Part shown: positions 35,070-43,776 of the stretch, piece after piece
Position numbering within the stretch: the first letter of the stretch is position 1
Layout of the letters: every line of letters starts with the position of its first letter
Assembly: GCF_048060095.1 (NCBI RefSeq)
Contig: NZ_JBLUOA010000004.1
Location: 124,001-188,000 of the forward strand
Source of the DNA: JBLUOA01 sp048060095
GTDB taxonomy: Bacteria; Pseudomonadota; Alphaproteobacteria; Rhodobacterales; Rhodobacteraceae
Direction: 5' to 3'
DNA: 64,000 bases
Notes under the pieces: generated by a model
What the model was told of the DNA's origin: nothing
The model's input: only the letters and a program-made list of their open reading frames with translations
Databases searched by the model: none
Translations under genes and position numbers: made by a program

Positions 35070-36140
35070 TTGACAAAGACCGTCGCAGACAAGACCGAGA
35101 AACCCACGGTCAACGACATTGCCCGCGTCGCCGGGGTCAGCCTTGCGACGGTTGACCGCGTGCTGAACGCGCGGCCCGGTGTGCGGCGTGTGACGATTGA
35201 CCGGGTGAACGCGGCGATTCGGGAACTTGGCTATGTGCGCGACACCGCGGCGGCGAACCTGGCCCGGCGACGGATCTATAACCTGTTGTTTATTCTGCCA
35301 GAAACCAACAACGAATTTGTCACAGCACTTGAAGCTGAAATCGCGGCCCAATCCGAACGGCTCAGCATCGAACGCACACGTCTGTCGACCGTGAAGGCAC
35401 CGGCGTTCGATCCGCAAGAACTGGTGCGGATCATCGACACGGTGGACCCCGCGGAATTTGACGGCATCGCGATTTTCGGCCCGGAAACGCCATCGGTCCG
35501 CGACGCGGCGCGGAAGGTGAAGGAAAAGGGCGTCGCGGTCGTGTCGCTCGTCTCAGACCTCCCCAGCACGTCGCGCGACCATTTTGTCGGCATTGACAAC
35601 GTGCAGGCGGGCAAGACGGCGGCGCAGTTGATCGGGCGGTTTGCGGCGCGCGACGCAGGGCAAATCCTCGTCATCACCGGGTCGCGCCTCGCCCGCGATC
35701 ATCTGGAACGTCGCCACGGATTTGATGAGGTGATGGCAGAGGAGTTTCCATCGTTCGAAGTGCTCCCCTCTCTCGAAGGGCGCGACGATCCGGACCTGCT
35801 GCTGGACCTGCTTCCGGCGGTGTTTGAAAAGAACCACCGGATTTGCGGCATCTATTCGTCAGCCGCCGGGAACGGTGGGCTGGTGCAGTTCCTGCGGGCG
35901 CAGGGGTTGGATCAGAAGGTGATCGTCGTGGGCCACGAACTGACGCCGCTGTCGCGGGATGCGCTGACAGCCGGGGTATTCGACGCGATCATTTCACAGG
36001 ACACCGGGCATCTGGTGCGCAGCGCGGTGCGGCTGCTGCGGGCGACTGCGGATGACGCGCCGTTCAACCCGACGCAGGAACGCATTCGGATCGACATTTA
36101 TCTGAAAGAAAACATGCCGCCAGCAAGGAGGATCGAATGA
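35070..36140 (+). CDS. LacI-family transcriptional regulator
   Basis: 356 residues. The LacI helix-turn-helix and hinge are clear: TVNDIARVAGVSLATVDRVLNARPGV. It is followed by a periplasmic-binding-protein-like sensor domain; an AraC-like VDRV replaces the common VSRV. The start is TTG at 35070 with GGAGG four bases upstream. The gene lies inside the operon it most likely controls, and its stop overlaps the next ATG by 4 bases. Confidence 0.92.
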   Translation: MTKTVADKTEKPTVNDIARVAGVSLATVDRVLNARPGVRRVTIDRVNAAIRELGYVRDTAAANLARRRIYNLLFILPETNNEFVTALEAEIAAQSERLSIERTRLSTVKAPAFDPQELVRIIDTVDPAEFDGIAIFGPETPSVRDAARKVKEKGVAVVSLVSDLPSTSRDHFVGIDNVQAGKTAAQLIGRFAARDAGQILVITGSRLARDHLERRHGFDEVMAEEFPSFEVLPSLEGRDDPDLLLDLLPAVFEKNHRICGIYSSAAGNGGLVQFLRAQGLDQKVIVVGHELTPLSRDALTAGVFDAIISQDTGHLVRSAVRLLRATADDAPFNPTQERIRIDIYLKENMPPARRIE

Positions 36141-37189
36141 AAACCATCAAGGGACCAGCGTTGTTTCTAGCGCAGTTCGCAGGCGATGACGCGCCGTTCA
36201 ACTCATGGGACGCGATCACCAAATGGGCCGCCGATTGCGGCTACAAGGGCGTGCAGGTGCCAAGCTGGGACGCGCGGCTGATCGACCTTTCCAAAGCCGC
36301 GTCGTCCAAGGATTATTGCGACGACTTCAAAGGCAAGGCGCAGGAAAACGGCGTTGAGTTGACGGAACTTTCGACCCACCTGCAAGGCCAGCTAGTCGCT
36401 GTGCATCCGGCCTATGACGCGGCGTATGACGGGTTCGCCGACCCCTCGGTTCACGGCAACCCGAAGGCGCGGCAGGAATGGGCGGTCGAGCAGGTAAAGC
36501 TCGCGCTCTCCGCATCAAAAAACATGGGGATCGGCGCACACGCGACGTTTTCCGGCGCGCTGGCGTGGCCCTATGTCTATCCGTGGCCGCAGCGGCCCGC
36601 CGGCCTGATCGAAACCGCGTTTGACGAACTTGCGACGCGCTGGCGGCCCATCCTCGACCACGCCGACGACTGCGGCGTCGACATCTGCTATGAAATCCAC
36701 CCCGGCGAAGACCTGCATGACGGCGTGACGTTCGAAATGTTCCTTGAGCGGGTCGATAATCACGCCCGCTGCAACATGCTGTATGATCCCTCGCATTATG
36801 TGCTGCAATGCCTCGACTACATCGACAATATTGATGTCTATGCGGATAGGATCAGGATGTTCCATGTCAAGGATGCTGAATTTAATCCGACCGGGCGGCA
36901 GGGGGTCTATTCCGGCTATCAGTCGTGGGTTGATCGCGCCGGACGGTTCCGAAGCCTTGGGGATGGTCAGGTCGACTTCGCCGCGGTGTTTTCGAAGATG
37001 GCAGCGAATGACTTTGACGGCTGGGCCGTGGTCGAATGGGAATGTTGCCTGAAGCACCCCGAAGACGGCGCACGCGAAGGGGCGCAATTCGTCAGCGACC
37101 ATATCATCCGCGTGACGGAACGGGCGTTTGACGACTTTGCCGATGGCGGCACGGACGATGCCGCGAACCGTAAAATGCTGGGAATTTGA
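36137..37189 (+). CDS. Sugar (phosphate) isomerase/epimerase-type TIM barrel protein
   Basis: 350 residues of the xylose-isomerase-like TIM barrel (AP endonuclease 2) family. Metal-binding acidic/His residues are seen in CYEIHPGEDLHD, NMLYDPSHY, FHVKDAEF and VVEWEC. Family members isomerise or epimerise sugars or keto-inositols using a divalent metal. The substrate is unknown. It overlaps the regulator stop by 4 bases and is followed directly by the dehydrogenase. Confidence 0.88.
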   Translation: MKTIKGPALFLAQFAGDDAPFNSWDAITKWAADCGYKGVQVPSWDARLIDLSKAASSKDYCDDFKGKAQENGVELTELSTHLQGQLVAVHPAYDAAYDGFADPSVHGNPKARQEWAVEQVKLALSASKNMGIGAHATFSGALAWPYVYPWPQRPAGLIETAFDELATRWRPILDHADDCGVDICYEIHPGEDLHDGVTFEMFLERVDNHARCNMLYDPSHYVLQCLDYIDNIDVYADRIRMFHVKDAEFNPTGRQGVYSGYQSWVDRAGRFRSLGDGQVDFAAVFSKMAANDFDGWAVVEWECCLKHPEDGAREGAQFVSDHIIRVTERAFDDFADGGTDDAANRKMLGI

Positions 37190-37191
37190 CG

Positions 37192-38319
37192 ATGACACGG
37201 ATCAGGCTTGGTATGGTCGGCGGCGGCAATGACGCATTTATCGGCGCCGTTCACCGCATCGCATCGCGCATCGACGACCGCTATGAACTCGTCGCGGGGG
37301 CGCTGTCGTCAACGCCGGAAAAGGCCCGCGCGTCAGGCGAGGCGCTTGGCCTGCCCCGCATCTATGACGACTTCAAACAGATGGCGATCCGCGAAGCGCG
37401 ACTGAAAAGCGGGATTGAGGCAGTGGCGATTGTCACACCCAACCACGTCCACTACCCCGCCGCGCGGGAGTTTCTGAAACGCGGTATCCACGTCATTTGC
37501 GACAAGCCGCTGACATCAACCCTCGCCGACGCGAAGAAACTGGTGAAAGCAGCGGAGGCGTCAGACGCGCTGTTCGTGCTGACCCATAACTACACCGGCT
37601 ACCCGATGGTGCGGCAGGCAAAGGAAATGCTGGCAAGCGGCGACATCGGCAATATCCGCGTTGTGCAGGTTGAATACCCGCAGGATTGGCTGACCGAGCA
37701 TCAGGACTTCAAACAGGCGGAATGGCGGACGGACCCGGAACGGTCAGGCGCGGGCGGGGCGACGGGGGATATCGGCACCCACGCCTTCAACCTCGCCTGC
37801 TTCGTGACGGGGTTGGAGCTTGAAAGCCTCGCCGCCGATATCCAGGCGCATGTGCCGGGGCGACCCGTTGATGACAATGCCCATGTCATGTTGCGGTTTC
37901 AGGGCGGTGCGCGCGGAATGCTTTGGTGCAGTCAAGTCGCCCCCGGCAATGAAAATGCGCTGCGGCTGCGGGTTTATGGCGACAAGGGCGGTCTTGAATG
38001 GGCGCAGGAGGATCCGAACTACCTTTGGCACACGCCGTTTGGCGAACCAAAGCGCCTGATTACCCGGAACGGGGCGGGCGCAGGCGACGCCGCCGCGAGG
38101 ATGAGCCGCGTGCCCCCCGGCCACCCCGAAGGGTATCTGGAAGGGTTCGCCAACATCTACTCCGAAGCCGCCGAAGCGATCATCGCCAAGCGCAACGGGA
38201 CCCCCCTGCCCGATGGCGTCACCTATCCGACGATCCGTGATGGCCTGAAAGGCGTGCAATTCGTCGATGCCTGCGTGCGATCCTCGGCCCGAGATGCGGC
38301 GTGGGTGACGTTCCGCTAG
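37192..38319 (+). CDS. Gfo/Idh/MocA-family NAD(P)-dependent sugar/inositol dehydrogenase
   Basis: 375 residues from the ATG at 37192 with GGAA 7 bases upstream (an in-frame TTG at 37186 is less likely). The Rossmann motif is LGMVGGGNDAFIGAVHR, the EKP-type motif reads CDKPLTS (Asp instead of Glu), and GGATGDIGTHAFNLACF holds the catalytic Asp/His. It probably oxidises a hydroxyl of the imported sugar or polyol. Last gene of the operon. Confidence 0.9.
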   Translation: MTRIRLGMVGGGNDAFIGAVHRIASRIDDRYELVAGALSSTPEKARASGEALGLPRIYDDFKQMAIREARLKSGIEAVAIVTPNHVHYPAAREFLKRGIHVICDKPLTSTLADAKKLVKAAEASDALFVLTHNYTGYPMVRQAKEMLASGDIGNIRVVQVEYPQDWLTEHQDFKQAEWRTDPERSGAGGATGDIGTHAFNLACFVTGLELESLAADIQAHVPGRPVDDNAHVMLRFQGGARGMLWCSQVAPGNENALRLRVYGDKGGLEWAQEDPNYLWHTPFGEPKRLITRNGAGAGDAAARMSRVPPGHPEGYLEGFANIYSEAAEAIIAKRNGTPLPDGVTYPTIRDGLKGVQFVDACVRSSARDAAWVTFR

Positions 38320-38347
38320 CTGCCCGCGCAGAAAAAATCCCCTGACC

Positions 38348-38379
38348 TGTCGGGAAACGCTACGCTGGGGCGTCCTAGG
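38348..38379 (+). promoter_or_regulatory. Candidate ECF42-type promoter 1
   Basis: TGTCGGG at 38348 and CGTCCTAGG at 38371 are 23 bases apart start to start, placed 32 bases before the YCII gene. The same two elements at the same distance occur at 40025-40056. ECF42 sigma factors are reported to use a TGTCG-type -35 element. Confidence 0.7.
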
Positions 38380-38410
38380 GGCGAACCAGCGTAACCGGCG
38401 GAGTTTTCAG

Positions 38411-38788
38411 ATGCATTTCACATTTATGATCTACGGCGAAGAAGGCGCATATGACCGGCTGCCCGAAGAAGTCCGGGAAACCTTCATGGAAGGGCACCGC
38501 GCCTTGCAGCGGGCGCTTGATGAACGCGGGCCGTTCGCCACGGCGCGGCTGATGCCGACATCCCACGCCGTCACGCTAAAGCCTGTGGCAGAGATCGACT
38601 CGCCCCCGCTCGTCGTCGATGGGCCATTTGCGGAAACGAAAGAACGGTTCCTCGGCCTTTATATCGCAGAATTCGCGGATATCGACGAGGCGATCAAATA
38701 CGCAAGCTACCTGTCCTCCCCCTACGCCAAGATCGAGGTGCGACCGGTCAACTGGGCGGGCGGAATGTTCGCGTCTGAGGAGTCATGA
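38411..38788 (+). CDS. YCII/DGPF-domain protein
   Basis: 125 residues with the family hallmark VVDGPFAETKERFLG. DGPF proteins are genetically coupled to ECF42 sigma factors; their biochemical role is unknown. The stop overlaps the sigma factor ATG by 4 bases. Confidence 0.92.
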   Translation: MHFTFMIYGEEGAYDRLPEEVRETFMEGHRALQRALDERGPFATARLMPTSHAVTLKPVAEIDSPPLVVDGPFAETKERFLGLYIAEFADIDEAIKYASYLSSPYAKIEVRPVNWAGGMFASEES

Positions 38789-40017
38789 CGCAAGACTGGT
38801 TGTCGGCCCGCTTTGCCGACATCCGGCCCCGCGCCATCGCCGCCCTGACGCGGCAGTTCCGCGATATCGATCTGGCCGAGGAAACATTCGCCGAGGCGTG
38901 CCTGAAAGCCGTTGAGCGCTGGTCGAAACCCGGCCCGCCGGATGATCCGCTCGCGTGGCTGCTGTTCGTCGCCCGCAACGCCGGGATCGACCGGCTGCGC
39001 AAGGTCAAACGACAGGATGCGTTGCCGGTGGATGATGCGCCCTGCGACATGCCGGAGGACGATCTGATTGCAATGATCGACCAGAACGGGTTGCGCGATG
39101 ACGTGCTGCGGTTGCTGTTCGTCTGTTGCCACCCGGCGCTGACCCGGCAGGACCAGCTGGCGTTGGCGCTGAAGGTCGTCGCTGGGCTGAGCGTCGCGGA
39201 AATCGCCCATGCCTTCCTGGTCAAGCCGAAGACGATGGAACAACGCCTGACCCGCGCGAAAAAGACCATCGCCGCGAACCCGGTGTCCTTTGACCCGCCG
39301 CAACTTGAGGAACGTCATCACCGCCTGCGGGAAGTCTCGTTGATGATTTACCTCATGTTCAACGAAGGCTGGTCCGCGTCCACCGGGGCGGAACAGATCA
39401 AGCTGACCCTGTGTGATGAGGCGGTAAGGCTCGCCCGCCTGCTGCTCACCCTCTACCCCGGCATGTCTGAACAGATGGGGCTGCTTGCGCTGCTGCTGTA
39501 TCAGCACGCCCGCCATGCGGCACGGGTTGACGATGACGGGGCGCTTGTCGCGCTCGACCAGCAGGATCGGGGGTTATGGAACCGAGATATGATCGCAGAG
39601 GCACAGCACCTCGTCACCAAGGCGCGGCGGCACGGGGTGGCCGGCCCCTATCTGTTGCAGGCCGAAATCGCTGAGGTCCACGCGCTTGCCGCGTCAGATG
39701 AGGCGACGGACTGGGCGCGGCTGGGGGTGCTTTATGCAACACTCTATCGCGTGCAGCCGACGCCGGTGGTCCGCCTGAACCAAGCAGTCGCCGTCGGCAA
39801 GGCGCAAGGGCCAGCGGCAGCGCTCGCGATGCTTGACGAAGTGGCGGATGATCTTGCCACCTATCGCTGGCTCCACACTACGCGGGCGGCGTTTCTGGCG
39901 GAGTTGGGGCAGACCTACGCCGCAATCGCCGCGCTTGAAGCCGCGCGCACCCTTGATCCGACAGCGCCTGAGCTGCAGGCACTCGACGCCAAAATCGCGA
40001 CGCTTAGAAAAATTTGA
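38785..40017 (+). CDS. ECF42-type RNA polymerase sigma factor with C-terminal TPR-like extension
   Basis: 410 residues, much longer than minimal ECF sigma factors. Region 2 covers about 10-75 (DIDLAEETFAEACLKAVERW, DPLAWLLFVARNAGIDRLR). Region 4 is about 115-165 (LALALKVVAGLSVAEIAHAFLVKPKTMEQRLTRAKK). A roughly 240-residue helical extension follows (DUF6596-like; repeated Ala-rich helices), as in the ECF42 group. No anti-sigma factor is nearby, as expected. It presumably reads the two matching promoters here. Confidence 0.9.
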   Translation: MTQDWLSARFADIRPRAIAALTRQFRDIDLAEETFAEACLKAVERWSKPGPPDDPLAWLLFVARNAGIDRLRKVKRQDALPVDDAPCDMPEDDLIAMIDQNGLRDDVLRLLFVCCHPALTRQDQLALALKVVAGLSVAEIAHAFLVKPKTMEQRLTRAKKTIAANPVSFDPPQLEERHHRLREVSLMIYLMFNEGWSASTGAEQIKLTLCDEAVRLARLLLTLYPGMSEQMGLLALLLYQHARHAARVDDDGALVALDQQDRGLWNRDMIAEAQHLVTKARRHGVAGPYLLQAEIAEVHALAASDEATDWARLGVLYATLYRVQPTPVVRLNQAVAVGKAQGPAAALAMLDEVADDLATYRWLHTTRAAFLAELGQTYAAIAALEAARTLDPTAPELQALDAKIATLRKI

Positions 40018-40024
40018 CCGGAGA

Positions 40025-40056
40025 TGTCGGGTTGCGCCCTGCCCGGGCGTCCTAGG
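40025..40056 (+). promoter_or_regulatory. Candidate ECF42-type promoter 2
   Basis: TGTCGGG at 40025 and CGTCCTAGG at 40048 have the same 23-base offset as at 38348-38379. It lies 25 bases before the VOC gene. The copy begins within 8 bases of the sigma factor stop, so the VOC-TfoX-DUF2461 genes are probably a second transcript of the same regulon. Confidence 0.7.
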
Positions 40057-40080
40057 CTCATATCAACAGGAGCATACACC

Positions 40081-40467
40081 ATGCCAGATTCAACAATGAC
40101 CACCCCCGGAAGCGCCGGATGGATCGGCCACGCCGGACCCGACAGCGCCAAGGCCAAGGCGTTCTACAGTGACGTTCTGGGCTGGACGATCACCGAACTA
40201 CCGATGCAGGACGGATCGAGCTATTCCGCCATTGCGGTCAACGACACTCCGATTGGTGGGTTTTCCCCAATGCCAGAAGACAGCGGATCCTGGACGATTT
40301 TCTTTACGGTTGAAGATGTGGATGCCCGGACCAAAGCGGCCGAAAAGGCCGGGGCGACGGTGATCGCGGGGCCAATGGATATGCCGGGCGTCGGGCGGAT
40401 GACCACGCTGCTTGACCCGCAGGGCGCGCGGTTTGCTATCATCACCTATGAAAGCATGCAAAGCTGA
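40081..40467 (+). CDS. VOC-family (glyoxalase/dioxygenase superfamily) protein
   Basis: 128 residues from the ATG at 40081 with CAGGAGC upstream. It has two beta-alpha-beta repeats, starting GWIGHAGPDSAKAKAFYSDVLGW and ending LLDPQGARFAIITYE, the usual pattern of one-module VOC proteins. It could be a metal-dependent detoxifying enzyme; substrate unknown. It sits under the second ECF42-type promoter. Confidence 0.9.
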   Translation: MPDSTMTTPGSAGWIGHAGPDSAKAKAFYSDVLGWTITELPMQDGSSYSAIAVNDTPIGGFSPMPEDSGSWTIFFTVEDVDARTKAAEKAGATVIAGPMDMPGVGRMTTLLDPQGARFAIITYESMQS

Positions 40468-40491
40468 GCGTGACAGCAAAGGGGGTCGACC

Positions 40492-40848
40492 ATGCCCTAT
40501 GACGAAGAACTTGCCGAACGGCTGCGCACCGCGCTCGACGGTCTGCCGGATGTCGAGGAAAAGCGCATGATGGGCGGTGTGATCTTCATGGTCGGCGGCC
40601 ACATGCTTGGCGGGGGCCGCGAGGACAAGGACGGCTTGCGCCGCTTCATGTTCCGCGTCGGCAAGGATCAAGAGGCTGCCGCCCTTTCCCGACCCGGCGC
40701 GGCCCGCGCGGTGATGGGCACGCGGCAGATGCACGGCTTTGTGTATATCGATTGTGATGAAGTTGATGACACAGCGCTCAGCGATTGGGTGTCGATGGCG
40801 CTCGGCTATATCGGGACGTTGCCGCCGAACACGGGAGCAACGAAATGA
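40492..40848 (+). CDS. TfoX/Sxy N-terminal domain protein
   Basis: 118 residues with the TfoX-N pattern: EKRMMGGVIFMVGGHMLGG, then a strand RFMFRVGK, then a MHGFVYID block. The C-terminal half of E. coli Sxy is absent. Function in alphaproteobacteria is unknown. A GGGGTCG site precedes the ATG, and its stop overlaps the next start by 4 bases. Confidence 0.85.
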   Translation: MPYDEELAERLRTALDGLPDVEEKRMMGGVIFMVGGHMLGGGREDKDGLRRFMFRVGKDQEAAALSRPGAARAVMGTRQMHGFVYIDCDEVDDTALSDWVSMALGYIGTLPPNTGATK

Positions 40849-41489
40849 CGGGTTTCACACGAAAAACGCTCGGTTTCCTTGACGACCTCAGCGCCCATAA
40901 CGACCGCGATTGGTTCAAGGACCATAAGGCGATTTATGAGGCCGAGATCAAAGCCCCCGCGCTGGCGTTCGGCGACCAAACCGCAGCCGCGCTTGAGGCA
41001 ATGACCGGCCTGACCCATACCCCCAAGCTATTTCGCATCCACCGTGACGTGCGGTTTTCCAAAGACAAGACGCCGTATAACACCCATGTCCACATGTCGT
41101 TTGCGCCGGATACCGGGCAGGAGACTCCGCCCGTTTGGATGTTCGGGCTGGGGCTAAAAAACTTGTCGCTTGGCGTCGGTATCTTCGGGTTTGGCAAGCA
41201 GATGCTTGAGGATTTCCGCGCCCGTGTGGTGGGCGCGGACGGGGCCAAGATTGCCGCGATGCTTCGCGATCTTGAGGCATCCGGTGCCCGGATCAGCGAG
41301 CCAGCGCTGAAGCGTGTGCCAGCCGGCTATGACAAGGACCATCCCCATGCCGAACTGCTACGCTACAAGGGCATCGCCGCGTGGCGCGACCTTGATCGAA
41401 GCGCAGCGATTGGTGACGATTTGCCCGACCGCACCGTGGCAGAGTTCACCTCGATGCGGCCGTTATTCGATTATCTGCGTGGGGTCTGA
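40845..41489 (+). CDS. DUF2461 (TIGR02453) family protein
   Basis: 214 residues from the ATG at 40845 that overlaps the TfoX-like stop. Family hallmarks are NDRDWFKDHKAIYEAEIKAP and LFRIHRDVRFSKDKTPYNTH. The biochemical role is unknown. Gene order suggests it belongs to the ECF42 regulon. It is convergent with the barrel protein gene, 6 bases away. Confidence 0.88.
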   Translation: MTGFTRKTLGFLDDLSAHNDRDWFKDHKAIYEAEIKAPALAFGDQTAAALEAMTGLTHTPKLFRIHRDVRFSKDKTPYNTHVHMSFAPDTGQETPPVWMFGLGLKNLSLGVGIFGFGKQMLEDFRARVVGADGAKIAAMLRDLEASGARISEPALKRVPAGYDKDHPHAELLRYKGIAAWRDLDRSAAIGDDLPDRTVAEFTSMRPLFDYLRGV

Positions 41490-41495
41490 CACCAC

Positions 41496-42167
41496 TTAGA
41501 AGTGATAGTTCAACCCGATACGTAGCACGTCATACTGGTTGTTGCGCACTGCACAGCCCGGCGGAGTGCATTCTGACGGCGCGTAGCGGATCACACCGGG
41601 GTCCGCGATATGCAGATATTCCGCCTTCACCGACCAGTTCGGACGCAGTTTGTATTCCACGCCTACGCCGATCACCGGGCTGATTTCGGTTGAGGAGCTC
41701 GCCTCAAGCACCGGGATCGCAAAGCTGTTGTCGTATTTCGTGACCGCCGCACCTACTGTCGCGTAGGGCAGGAAATTTCCGAACGCATAGCCTGCCCGCG
41801 CGCGCAGCGTCGCGAATGATCCGATCTCGGTCCGGCATTCGTCGCCGCAACCGAAGGTCACAGTGTTGACCGACGTGCCGCTCATGTTGGCGAAGGAATA
41901 GTCAGCCTCGACCCCGGCAACCCAGTTGCTGCCAAGATTGAAGTTATAGCCGACCGTGACACCGGCAACCGCACCTTCAGGGTTTGTCTGCGGAAAGAAC
42001 GGCGCACCGCCGACGCAGGGGTCTTCGTCACAGTTTTCGGAATCCCCGGCGCCAAAACCAAGCGTTCCGCCGACGTAAAAACCGCTCCAATCAACATTCG
42101 GGGTTTCGGTGTGGGCTGCAGTGCCAAATCCGGCGGCAATAACCATCAGAAACAGAAAGCGTTTCAA
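41496..42167 (-). CDS. Outer-membrane beta-barrel protein (Omp25/31-like)
   Basis: 223 residues from a TTG at 42167 with AAAGGA upstream. The frame is open to 42488, but the upstream part lacks a signal. A signal peptide (KRFLFLMVIAAGFGTAAH) is followed by WSGFYVGGTLGFGAG, repeated amphipathic strands and a C-terminal strand ending in NYHF, with the final Phe needed by the Bam machinery. It is an OmpA-barrel-like porin or surface protein. Four Cys in loops may form disulfides. Confidence 0.88.
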   Translation of the reverse strand: MKRFLFLMVIAAGFGTAAHTETPNVDWSGFYVGGTLGFGAGDSENCDEDPCVGGAPFFPQTNPEGAVAGVTVGYNFNLGSNWVAGVEADYSFANMSGTSVNTVTFGCGDECRTEIGSFATLRARAGYAFGNFLPYATVGAAVTKYDNSFAIPVLEASSSTEISPVIGVGVEYKLRPNWSVKAEYLHIADPGVIRYAPSECTPPGCAVRNNQYDVLRIGLNYHF

Positions 42168-42298
42168 CGTGTTAATCCTTTTCTTAAATTGTCTTAATCC
42201 GCACCTGAAATGCGACGCGGACTGATCGTGAATGATCGAAATACCCTTTAGAGCCGACCAAACCGCATGGCCAGCCCCAAAACGTATGGAGCGTATGG

Positions 42299-42937
42299 TT
42301 ACGCCGTCGCCCCCGCCTTTTTCTTGCGCCGCAGATAGGCAAAACCGCCCATGCCAGCCATCAGGAAGCCGATGGACCCCGGGAGCGGAACCGGCGCAGG
42401 CGACACTTGAAGCCGCAGGTCGACACCAACGCATTCGGAACCCTGCTGGCGGCAGTTCTGCTGGCTCCAATTCCCGTTGTCGCCCCAAAGGCTGATCATC
42501 CCGTTGCCAAGCCCGTTGGCCTCGCCGTTGTGCCAGCGATCCATGAAGGAAAAGCCCATGGTCGTCGCGCCATATTGCGAGTCGGGCGAGAATGCGAAGC
42601 TAAGCGGTGTGTCCGTATAAAGCCCCTGAAAGCCGAGCGATGAATCGCCCCGGTCGCTCATCAACAGGTTGCCGGTGATGCTGACATAGCCGCCGTGCAA
42701 CAGGTTCATCGTCGCGCTGAGCGCGCCGGTGACGCTATCCCATGTGCCGGTGGCGCTGGTCGGGTCTTCGACCTCATACCCGCACATGCGTCCGCAGGTC
42801 TGGCTGTGGAACAAGCTGGTCCGAAAGCCGTTCGCGCTATAGTCGAGAACGCCGTTGATATCATAGGTCGCGGCATTGGCTGCGGGGGCAAGGGCAATGA
42901 ATAAGAACGGCAAAGCCTTTCTGAATGTGGAAAACAT
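42299..42937 (-). CDS. Exported protein with VPLPA-CTERM-like sorting signal
   Basis: 212 residues. A signal peptide (FLFIALAPAANAA) is followed by a beta-rich body with Cys pairs (CGRMCG, CRQQGSEC). The C terminus has PVPLPGSIGFLMAGMGG, then a hydrophobic helix and a basic tail RRKKK: the tripartite VPLPA-CTERM pattern processed by an exosortase-like system in Rhodobacterales. Probably surface- or EPS-associated. No exosortase gene is in the window. Confidence 0.85.
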   Translation of the reverse strand: MFSTFRKALPFLFIALAPAANAATYDINGVLDYSANGFRTSLFHSQTCGRMCGYEVEDPTSATGTWDSVTGALSATMNLLHGGYVSITGNLLMSDRGDSSLGFQGLYTDTPLSFAFSPDSQYGATTMGFSFMDRWHNGEANGLGNGMISLWGDNGNWSQQNCRQQGSECVGVDLRLQVSPAPVPLPGSIGFLMAGMGGFAYLRRKKKAGATA

Positions 42938-43128
42938 AGGAAAAATTCCTTCAACTTTTTAAAATACTGTCGCGCGCTAATATATCCGCGCATTGTGCCA
43001 CGGATCGGCTGAGCAGCGCCACGAAATCACGGGGGTTTTCCTGGATTTACGTCATTTCGCTACCGCAGCGCGAAAGTCGGTTGGAGAATTGTAAACAAAT
43101 GCGATGTGGGCCTGCGACTGTTTCCGCC

Positions 43129-43710
43129 TCAGGAGCGGCCCAGCAACGCAAGGACTGAGGATTTCAGAACCGCGAGCCGCTTTTCCAGAACGACGCGGCT
43201 TTCGGCGTTGTATTTCGCGTTGGTGCTGGCGGAATACAGAAATTCCGCGATGTCATCGACCGGAAGACCGGAGGCGCCGCCGTCCGGGACATGATCCCGC
43301 AGCAGGTCCGCGAACAGCGCGGTCCAACGCTCATGCGCGACGGAAAGCTCCTCTCGCGCGACGGTATGGACACCGTCCAGCAGCTCTGCCACGTCAGGCG
43401 AGGATTGCACGAGGTCATACCAGCCGAGCGGGCCGAGCCTGAAGAAAATGTCGAGCTTTTCATCGAGCGTATCCGCGTCCTCCCAAGCGGCTGTGACCGC
43501 GCCAAGGATCTCGTCCGCGACATGCTGAACCGTGGCGCGCAGCAGCTCGTCCTTGCCCGGATAGGCATTATAAAGCGTCTGCCGCGCGACGCCGGCTTCG
43601 CGTGCGATGTCGTTCATCGTGGTCTTGCCAACGCCATAGCGGGCAAACACCTTTTTCGCGGCGTCGAGGACTTTGGCGTTCCTGCTGGTCATGGCCTCTG
43701 AATAATTCAT
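43129..43710 (-). CDS. TetR-family regulator
   Basis: 193 residues from the ATG at 43710; the frame is open to 43764 and ATG codons at 43737 and 43692 are alternatives. The N-terminal HTH is MNDIAREAGVARQTLYNAYPGKDELL. It is divergent from the iorA-like gene, with a palindrome in between, and so is the likely repressor of the molybdenum hydroxylase operon (inference). Confidence 0.88.
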   Translation of the reverse strand: MNYSEAMTSRNAKVLDAAKKVFARYGVGKTTMNDIAREAGVARQTLYNAYPGKDELLRATVQHVADEILGAVTAAWEDADTLDEKLDIFFRLGPLGWYDLVQSSPDVAELLDGVHTVAREELSVAHERWTALFADLLRDHVPDGGASGLPVDDIAEFLYSASTNAKYNAESRVVLEKRLAVLKSSVLALLGRS

Positions 43711-43731
43711 CTTGCTTTGCGTTACCAATTT

Positions 43732-43754
43732 GGACATAATTACAAATATTGTCC
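43732..43754. promoter_or_regulatory. Candidate TetR operator
   Basis: GGACA...TGTCC are perfect 5-base arms within a 23-base imperfect palindrome (GGACATAAT, spacer, ATATTGTCC). It lies between the TetR gene and the 2Fe-2S subunit gene and overlaps a possible upstream TetR start, which argues for the start at 43710. Confidence 0.55.
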
Positions 43755-43776
43755 AGTCATACAATCGAGTGTCTCA

